Assembly: GCA_964423745.1 (NCBI GenBank)
Contig: CAYRGG010000094.1
Location: 1-11,812, forward strand
From: CAYRGG01 sp964423745
GTDB taxonomy: Bacteria > Pseudomonadota > Gammaproteobacteria > Competibacterales > Competibacteraceae
Length of the DNA stretch: 11,812 nucleotides
Reading direction: 5' to 3'
Made by a program: the position numbers and the translations under genes. Below are positions 1-4,663 of the stretch, one piece after another. A model generated the notes under the pieces. The model was given only the letters and a program-made list of their open reading frames with translations, made no database searches and was not told the origin of the DNA. Numbering within the stretch: position 1 is the first letter of the stretch; the number at the start of each line of letters is the position of its first letter.

Positions 1-40
1 AATACCGGATCTCATTTCAATATTAATCAATTATCAGGAC

Positions 41-45
41 AGGAG
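41..45 (+). promoter_or_regulatory. Ribosome binding site of the response regulator gene
   Basis: AGGAG lies 6 bases ahead of the ATG at 52, an ideal Shine-Dalgarno spacing. It fixes the start of the first gene. Only 51 bases precede this gene in the window, and I see no convincing promoter in them. Confidence 0.8.
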
Positions 46-51
46 ACCCGT

Positions 52-1230
52 ATGCATATTGCAAAGGCGTTAGTCGTGGACGATTCAAAAGTTGCCCACC
101 TCACCCTGCGAAAGCTTTTAGCCGAACGTAGTGTTGAAGTGGACTGGGTCGGTTCCGGCGAGGAAGCCCTTACTTATATGTCAAGGCAACGACCAGACAT
201 CATTTTTATGGATGTCATGATGCCCGGTATGGACGGATTTGAGACAGCGTCTGCACTTACTAAGAGTGAAGCAATAAACAGTCCGCCACCTATTATTATG
301 TGTTCTGCAAACGCCACTGATGAAGATAAGCAGGACGCTAAAGACAGTGGTGCAATCGCTTTTCTATCAAAACCCTATACCCCTCAACAGATGGACCAGA
401 TACTTGAAATGGTGCGGGATTTGCCGACACCGGCAGGTGTGCAACCGGCTGTAACCGACACTCAGTCGAAGGTGAGTAATGTCTCTGAAGCAGCCGCCGT
501 CTCAGTACCTGAAAAGCCCTCCGTCGCAAAGCCTCAAACGGCCAACTCAGATGCATTGGAAGCTGCAGCGGCTGAACAGGGTGCGTCCCCCGCTTTTTCC
601 ACCAGCGATTTAGAACGCCTGGCCGAGCGGGCAGCGTGGTCCATGGCGGATAAGGTGGCCCGAGATGTGGCTACGGATATTGCGAAATCTAAAGCGGAGC
701 AGACAGCCCGCGCCATTGCTGAGGAAACGGCCCGGGGCATGGCCGAGGAGGCTGGTCGTAAGGCAGCGCAAGCAGCAGTACAAGCCGCTCAAGAAGCTGC
801 TAAAAAAGCAGCTATAGAGACGGCACGGCGGGCAGCCACCGAAGTAGCTCAGGAAAGTGCTGAGAAAGCGGCGCGAACTATCGCAGGCGAGGTTAGCGAA
901 GAAGTTACCAAGAAAAACCTTAATCGTGGTTTGACCGTGATTCGTGATGATCTTGCCAAAAGTCTTGAACAACAGGTTGCGCGATCAGTGCAAGATACCA
1001 TGGCGCGCACCGTTGCAGGGCAAGATTTTAAACAACAGCTGATGCATATTTTGACAGAGTCGGTGCTACCCACAGCAGAAGCGGCTGCTCGTCAAGCAGC
1101 GACGGAAGCATCCCAAGAGGCGCTGGTCGAGTTAGCTGGCATCCGCAAACGGGCGGGACTTGCACTGGCGTTGAGCATTATCGCTATTTTGGCGGCGCTT
1201 GGGATTGGTGCGGTTGTTCTACTCTTGTAG
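52..1230 (+). CDS. Response regulator with alanine-rich helical stalk and C-terminal membrane anchor
   Basis: Residues 4-120 form a complete receiver (REC) domain. The acidic pair is D10/D11, the phosphoacceptor is D54 (in MDVMMPG), and the conserved Ser and Lys are S85 and K107 (SKPY), so phosphorylation by a histidine kinase is expected. There is no DNA-binding, GGDEF or other known output domain. Residues 121-184 are a Pro/Ala/Ser-rich linker. Residues about 185-365 are very rich in Ala, Glu, Lys, Arg and Gln and should form a long amphipathic helix or coiled coil. Much of it can be laid out in 11-residue steps. After a basic RKR at 365-367, residues 368-392 are a wholly hydrophobic segment that ends at the stop codon, a probable tail anchor. 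This would tether the regulator to the inner membrane with REC in the cytoplasm. It is probably the first gene of an operon with the hotdog and PEP-family genes. No partner kinase lies in the window. The REC call is secure; the role of the rest is unknown. Confidence 0.92.
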   Translation: MHIAKALVVDDSKVAHLTLRKLLAERSVEVDWVGSGEEALTYMSRQRPDIIFMDVMMPGMDGFETASALTKSEAINSPPPIIMCSANATDEDKQDAKDSGAIAFLSKPYTPQQMDQILEMVRDLPTPAGVQPAVTDTQSKVSNVSEAAAVSVPEKPSVAKPQTANSDALEAAAAEQGASPAFSTSDLERLAERAAWSMADKVARDVATDIAKSKAEQTARAIAEETARGMAEEAGRKAAQAAVQAAQEAAKKAAIETARRAATEVAQESAEKAARTIAGEVSEEVTKKNLNRGLTVIRDDLAKSLEQQVARSVQDTMARTVAGQDFKQQLMHILTESVLPTAEAAARQAATEASQEALVELAGIRKRAGLALALSIIAILAALGIGAVVLLL

Positions 1231-1266
1231 GTAAGCTACCAAACTATCTCTCTCTACATTGCTCTC

Positions 1267-1728
1267 ATGAAAACTGCGGAATTCGAGGATTTTTATAAGA
1301 GGATTTGTAATTTCGACCGCCACATGGGTCTCGCGTTGACTATTCATGGGCCTGGCGAAATTACTTATCGTATGCAGATTGACGAGCGGCATTTGAGTGC
1401 ATTTGAGGCTTGCCATGGCGGCGTGATCGCTGGATTTATGGATGCTATTCTTGGTGTAACAGCGCTTTCCTGGTGTATTGAAAAAAGCAAGTTATGCGCA
1501 ACCGTAGAATTTAAAACGCATTTTTTTTCGCCTGTCAAGCGAGGTGACGAGTTGGAAGGCAGCGGAGAAATCGACTTTGCTGGTTCTCGGTTAATTGTGG
1601 CTACTGCCCATATAACTGATGTTACAACAGCACAATTGGTTGCCAAGGGAATGGGTACCTTTAATCTTTACCCAGCCGCCAAGAAAAAGGAACTTTTCCA
1701 GTTGTTGCCTAATGGTCAACCGGACTAA
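1267..1728 (+). CDS. PaaI-like hotdog-fold thioesterase
   Basis: This 153-residue protein has the size and motif of single-hotdog acyl-CoA thioesterases of the PaaI/4HBT group. The signature is H50-G51-G52 followed by D59 (HGGVIAGFMDAILG), where family members carry HGG and an Asp on the long central helix near the thioester. The later stretch around CATVEFKTHFFSPVKRGD (about residues 78-95) fits the usual strand pair of the fold, in which V.G.a is preceded by a basic/proline turn. Such enzymes work as dimers or tetramers in the cytoplasm and hydrolyse acyl-CoA or aryl-CoA esters; the substrate here cannot be told. The gene starts 36 bases after the response regulator stop. No Shine-Dalgarno is visible ahead of the ATG, since the leader is pyrimidine-rich (CTCTCTCTAC), so translation may depend on coupling or an unstructured leader. 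The family call is firm; the physiological role is open. Confidence 0.87.
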   Translation: MKTAEFEDFYKRICNFDRHMGLALTIHGPGEITYRMQIDERHLSAFEACHGGVIAGFMDAILGVTALSWCIEKSKLCATVEFKTHFFSPVKRGDELEGSGEIDFAGSRLIVATAHITDVTTAQLVAKGMGTFNLYPAAKKKELFQLLPNGQPD

Positions 1729-1748
1729 CTCTTTTTAGCTAAGGTGTT

Positions 1749-3242
1749 ATGACAGCACAGATTCTTGCTCAGGGTACTCCTGGTACCTCTGTCGTAATTA
1801 CAGGCACTATTGTCGAGTGGGATGATGGTTTTCTCGATAATCCAGAACCACTTTCGGGTGCGGTGGTATATGACAGGGGGCAAACCCCCTTATTTCGTGC
1901 TGCATTCATTGCAGAACAAGGGGCTAAAGCTTTGCTGATGGCGGAGGGTGGTAAGAATTACCATCCGCTTATCCTAGCCAGTGAAGCGGGATTGCCTGCC
2001 ATCGCTGGTGTTGGCAACCTGAAAAATATGACTGATCCACAAGTGACCCTGGATGTAAAAAACGGAACTATCTATGCAGGCTCTGCATTTGAGCAAATCA
2101 CTACCGATGCCGATGCCGATGCCGATTTCCAACCTGGTAACCTAAAAGAATCTCCTAATGTCTATGTCAACGTAGGTTATCCGTCGGCCATAGAAGCCGC
2201 TAACCGCTCGGGAGCCGCTGGCATCGGTTTGTTACGCACTGAATTTGCTGCGGTTAAAACCCTTGCTTTAAACCTGGATCAACTCCTCGATGATGGCCGC
2301 CACTGGCGTGACCTTTTAGAGCAAGACGACGGCAATGAAGCTGACGCGTTATATACCATTGCTCAGGATACAGGTAGCAAAAAGCACTTAGAAAGGGGCT
2401 TTCGCGATGTGGTGGGGGAGGCTGTCGCCCAGTTTAGATCACGAGAAGTGATTGTGCGTACCCTTGATATTGCTCGGCGTTTGGATGAACCCATGGGCAA
2501 TCGCGGTATTCGCCGCTGTGTAGGTAGCGGCGGAGAGACCATCCGCTTGTTGTGCAATGCCATCCGGGAGGTGCTTGCCGAGCGGGGCGGACAAATTGGA
2601 CTTATTCTGCCGTTGGTGTCCCATTACGAGCAAATTCAATGCGCTGTCGAATGTCTTTTGGAAAGCGGTCTCAACCTAAAGCGTACAGGTTCCAATGCGC
2701 CTTACCAAATAACGTTTGGCTGGGAAATCGAGCAACCCGCTGCTTCGCAAAATAACGACTTATGGTTGGCTGCCTTCACTGCGGAATTTGGACAACCACC
2801 CCATATGATAGGGATAGGCACCAATGATCTCACCCAATTTACCGTTGCTTTAGGTCGTGACGTGGCCAGTGAAGAGCCAACGCCAGAGATGGCGACCTAT
2901 CTCGGCACTCTTTACGATGAGCATGATTTTTCCGTGGTGCGGCAAATATTGGAAGCGGCTGTGGGTTGTCGTCAGGCGGGCTGTCGTGTCTTTCTGCTAG
3001 GTCAAGTAGGCGCTGATCCCATGTTGGCGCCTCTTATGTTCGCCTATGGTGTAACACCCTCGGTAGCTACCAATCGGGTAGCCCAGGTGCAACGTCTAGC
3101 GGCCACCTGCTTGGAGGATGAAGCTCGCAAACGGGCGATAAACACTTATCGAGATTGGGTTGTGAATAGCTATCCGTCTGTGGCGAGATCGGCGGTGATA
3201 CAACAGCTGGATGCTTTTTTTTGCAAAACGCGGCTATCGTGA
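1749..3242 (+). CDS. PEP-utilising family protein lacking ATP-grasp domain and catalytic Cys
   Basis: This 497-residue protein has two domains of the PtsI/PpsA/PPDK family. Residues about 10-110 are the swivelling phosphohistidine domain, with H72 in GGKNYHPLILASEAGLPAIAG, which aligns base for base with the GGRTCHAAIIARELG segment of PpsA; the usual Arg after Ala is Ser78. Residues about 135-490 are the PEP/pyruvate TIM barrel. R163 (GIGLLRTEF), R237 (RTLDI), R252/R255 (GNRGIRR), E326/E328 (WEIEQPAA) and D360 (GTNDLTQF) are kept. At the site of the catalytic Cys (CGE in PtsI, CGQ in PpsA) the sequence is L417-G418-Q419, so the proton-donor Cys is missing. Neither an N-terminal ATP-grasp domain nor the HPr-binding subdomain of enzyme I is present. 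It follows the hotdog gene by 20 bases with AAGGTG close to the ATG. A degenerate paralogue, a PEP-sensing protein or an unusual phosphotransferase are all possible. PEP synthase or enzyme I activity in the normal sense is unlikely. Confidence 0.85.
   Translation: MTAQILAQGTPGTSVVITGTIVEWDDGFLDNPEPLSGAVVYDRGQTPLFRAAFIAEQGAKALLMAEGGKNYHPLILASEAGLPAIAGVGNLKNMTDPQVTLDVKNGTIYAGSAFEQITTDADADADFQPGNLKESPNVYVNVGYPSAIEAANRSGAAGIGLLRTEFAAVKTLALNLDQLLDDGRHWRDLLEQDDGNEADALYTIAQDTGSKKHLERGFRDVVGEAVAQFRSREVIVRTLDIARRLDEPMGNRGIRRCVGSGGETIRLLCNAIREVLAERGGQIGLILPLVSHYEQIQCAVECLLESGLNLKRTGSNAPYQITFGWEIEQPAASQNNDLWLAAFTAEFGQPPHMIGIGTNDLTQFTVALGRDVASEEPTPEMATYLGTLYDEHDFSVVRQILEAAVGCRQAGCRVFLLGQVGADPMLAPLMFAYGVTPSVATNRVAQVQRLAATCLEDEARKRAINTYRDWVVNSYPSVARSAVIQQLDAFFCKTRLS
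2104..2126 (+). repeat. In-frame CCGATG hexamer repeat in an interdomain linker
   Basis: CCGATG occurs three times in tandem followed by a partial fourth copy (CCGAT). It encodes an Asp-Ala run (TTDADADADF) between the phosphohistidine domain and the barrel. Because the unit is 6 bases, slippage would alter linker length without shifting the frame. Confidence 0.85.
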
Positions 3243-3284
3243 GCAAACGTCATCTTATCCTATGTCCCTTAGCTTACTTTTTAG

Positions 3285-3312
3285 GTGGGGGTAAAGAGCG
3301 GTTTGCCTCCAC
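3285..3312 (+). terminator. Hairpin after the PEP-family gene, possible transcript end
   Basis: GTGGGGGTAAA (3285-3295) pairs with TTTGCCTCCAC (3302-3312) around a 6-base loop, giving 11 pairs including two G-U wobbles. It lies 43 bases after the stop of the PEP-family gene. There is no T-run after it, so it is not a classical intrinsic terminator. It could protect an mRNA 3' end or mark a factor-dependent end. Confidence 0.4.
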
Positions 3313-3337
3313 GACAAGTGCTAAAAGATTTCCTTGA

Positions 3338-3380
3338 ATCTATCTATCTATTAAGCGATCAGTTTATCTATCTGTTTATC
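3338..3380 (+). repeat. Short ATCT tandem repeats and paired GTTTATC direct repeats
   Basis: Three ATCT units run at 3338-3349. Downstream, GTTTATC at 3362-3368 recurs at 3374-3380, 12 bases apart, with ATCT units between. The spacing is near one helical turn, which would suit a protein that binds direct repeats, but the low complexity could also be accidental. Confidence 0.5.
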
Positions 3381-3390
3381 AGTGCGTTCA

Positions 3391-3442
3391 GCATTCGTGT
3401 CACTTTTGTAACGTAAAGATGTCAATACAGTGACACGAATGC
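3391..3442. repeat. Perfect 14-bp inverted repeat, candidate operator or stem-loop
   Basis: GCATTCGTGTCACT (3391-3404) is followed 24 bases later by its exact reverse complement AGTGACACGAATGC (3429-3442). A perfect 14-bp match this close together is unlikely by chance. No T-run follows, so it is not an intrinsic terminator. It lies 115 bases ahead of the furthest upstream NYN start (3557), so an operator, a 5' leader stem-loop or a remnant of a small mobile repeat are the candidates. Confidence 0.8.
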
Positions 3443-3556
3443 AGCAGAAAATGTCTAAATCTGCCAAAATACAGCTGTAGGTATATAGGCGTATAGGTGG
3501 TGCTTTTTATAAAAATAGTATTTAGTTGATCCAGTTTTCGCCAACAATCGTATTTC

Positions 3557-4540
3557 TTGAGCTGGGCAAAGGTACACGAAGCAGATCTACGGAGTGTCGA
3601 ATTAGGATTTATTGTTCATATGACGACTCCACTGGTGTTACCGACGGACATGGAAGCACTTGCAATTGACGAATGTAAAAGAGATGGCGTAATAAAAATT
3701 ATGACAAGTAATTTTAAATCCTATGCTAGGGTAGGCGTTTATGTGGACGCAGCCAACATTTCCCGCAACGGCGGCCAACGTATGAAATATGATATTTTGC
3801 GTGAGTTTGCATGTCGTGATAATGCTGAAGCGCTGCGCTTGAATGTGTATTTGTCCTATGACGAAGAACGTGCCGAGATAAATATGGTCTATCGAGAAAA
3901 AGCCCGTTCTTATCAATCTGCGTTGCGCGAAATTGGTTACAAAGTTATTGAGAAAAAAGTGAAGTGGTTTGAGGATGAAACAGGTATGCGCTATGGAAAA
4001 GCTAATGCGGATCTGGATATGGCCGTAGATGTCTTATTGCAATCTGAAAATTTAGATCGTGTTGCTTTAGTAACCGGCGATGGTGATTTTGTTCAGGTGG
4101 TACGAGCTTTGCAAAACAAAGGTTGTCGTGTGGAAGTACTTGCCTTCGATAATGTATCTGAAGAGTTACGGCGGGAAGCTGATTTGTTTATTTCCGGCTA
4201 TTTAGTGCCCGGTCTTTTGCCCACTCGAGGCGATGATTATTCTGCACCAGAATGGGGCGGCTTGGGATCTCGGGTACGAGGCTATTGTTATCATCATGAT
4301 GATAACAAGAGTTTTGGTTTTATGCGTTTTCTGGTGAATTTGTCACCTTTTCTTTGGAAAACTGATTCTCGAGACAGCGATTCACCCTACCGTACAGCCT
4401 TTTTTCACGATTCGAATTTACCGGAGGGTTTTAACGTTATGAAGTTGCCGTCGCGTAATCATATTTTTGAATTTACTTTAGCAGAACCCAATGGCAAGCA
4501 ACCGGTGGCTACAGAAATTACCCTTGCGCATCCTCTTTGA
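3557..4540 (+). CDS. NYN-domain (LabA/DUF88-type) putative RNase with C-terminal cold-shock-like domain
   Basis: The central part is a NYN (PIN-like) nuclease domain. Its acidic residues are the Asp of VYVDAANI (codon at 3746), the pair in ADLDMAVD (4010 and 4016) and those in TGDGDF (4079 and 4085), which together form the usual metal-binding set for an RNA-cleaving enzyme. From about 4274 to the end there is a second region with KSFGFM (like the RNP1 motif KGFGFI) and TAFFHDSNL (like the DVFVHFS motif), which suggests a cold-shock/OB RNA-binding fold. The role is probably cytoplasmic RNA processing or decay; the substrate is unknown. The start is uncertain. The longest frame begins at TTG 3557, with ATG at 3620 (AGGA 12 bases ahead), 3650 and 3701. 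The domain itself begins after 3722, and the upstream residues do not look like a conserved domain, so 3620 or 3701 is more likely. The gene stands alone, with repeats upstream and hairpins overlapping its stop. Confidence 0.87.
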   Translation: MSWAKVHEADLRSVELGFIVHMTTPLVLPTDMEALAIDECKRDGVIKIMTSNFKSYARVGVYVDAANISRNGGQRMKYDILREFACRDNAEALRLNVYLSYDEERAEINMVYREKARSYQSALREIGYKVIEKKVKWFEDETGMRYGKANADLDMAVDVLLQSENLDRVALVTGDGDFVQVVRALQNKGCRVEVLAFDNVSEELRREADLFISGYLVPGLLPTRGDDYSAPEWGGLGSRVRGYCYHHDDNKSFGFMRFLVNLSPFLWKTDSRDSDSPYRTAFFHDSNLPEGFNVMKLPSRNHIFEFTLAEPNGKQPVATEITLAHPL

Positions 4541-4573
4541 AGGATGCATTCAGTGAAGTGAATAGAGTTTTTT
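4528..4573 (+). terminator. Tandem hairpins and T-run at the end of the NYN gene
   Basis: GCATCCT (4528-4534) pairs with AGGATGC (4541-4547), with the stop codon in the 6-base loop. Immediately after, ATTCA (4548-4552) pairs with TGAAT (4559-4563), and a run of six T follows at 4568-4573. The stems are short (7 and 5 bp), so termination may be partial. Confidence 0.5.
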
Positions 4574-4601
4574 CAAGCCTCTCATCTGCTGTTTGATTAT
4601 G

Positions 4602-4623
4602 GCTCAACTATAATGAGTTGAGC
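4602..4623 (+). promoter_or_regulatory. Palindrome around a TATAAT box, candidate prc promoter/operator
   Basis: GCTCAACT (4602-4609) and AGTTGAGC (4616-4623) are perfect inverted arms around ATAATG. A consensus -10 hexamer TATAAT sits at 4609-4614, straddling the left arm and the loop. No good -35 box is seen at 16-18 bases upstream (the sequence there is CTGCTG-like). It lies about 40 bases ahead of the prc start. It could be a promoter overlapped by a repressor site, or a weak terminator stem for the NYN gene, since TTT follows the right arm. Confidence 0.45.
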
Positions 4624-4648
4624 TTTCTGGCTGCAATGCTTATCTTAT

Positions 4649-4655
4649 AGGGTGG
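4649..4655 (+). promoter_or_regulatory. Ribosome binding site deciding the prc start
   Basis: AGGGTGG ends 8 bases before ATG 4664. The longer reading from GTG 4652 would begin inside this site, so the ATG at 4664 is the preferred start. An ATG at 4673 is the other candidate. Confidence 0.6.
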
Positions 4656-4663
4656 TTTTTACT

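Larger units (their letters stand above)
3243..3556. other. Intergenic region of 314 bases between PEP-family gene and NYN gene
   Basis: The stretch is AT-rich and holds a hairpin at 3285-3312, ATCT and GTTTATC repeats at 3338-3380, a perfect 14-bp inverted repeat at 3391-3442, and an AT-rich run (TATAAAAATAGTATTT) at 3508-3523 that could hold a -10 element, though I find no good -35 partner. A 32-codon GTG frame (3239-3337) overlaps the previous stop as GTGA. It has no Shine-Dalgarno and contains the hairpin, so I do not call it a gene. No RNA gene was recognised. Confidence 0.7.

Noticed and set aside
610..972. Minus-strand 120-codon frame opposite the alanine-rich region of the response regulator
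   Set aside because: It is a shadow of the GC-biased Ala/Arg codons on the plus strand; the peptide is Cys/Ser/Arg-rich without domain signs.
1749..3242. Calling this gene ptsI or ppsA
   Set aside because: The ATP-grasp and HPr-binding parts are missing and the catalytic Cys is Leu, so those names would imply an activity the sequence does not support.
3239..3337. A 32-codon GTG frame overlapping the PEP-family stop as GTGA
   Set aside because: The overlap looks like translational coupling, but there is no Shine-Dalgarno, the peptide resembles nothing I know, and the 11-bp hairpin lies within it. Chance or a non-coding 3' end is more likely.
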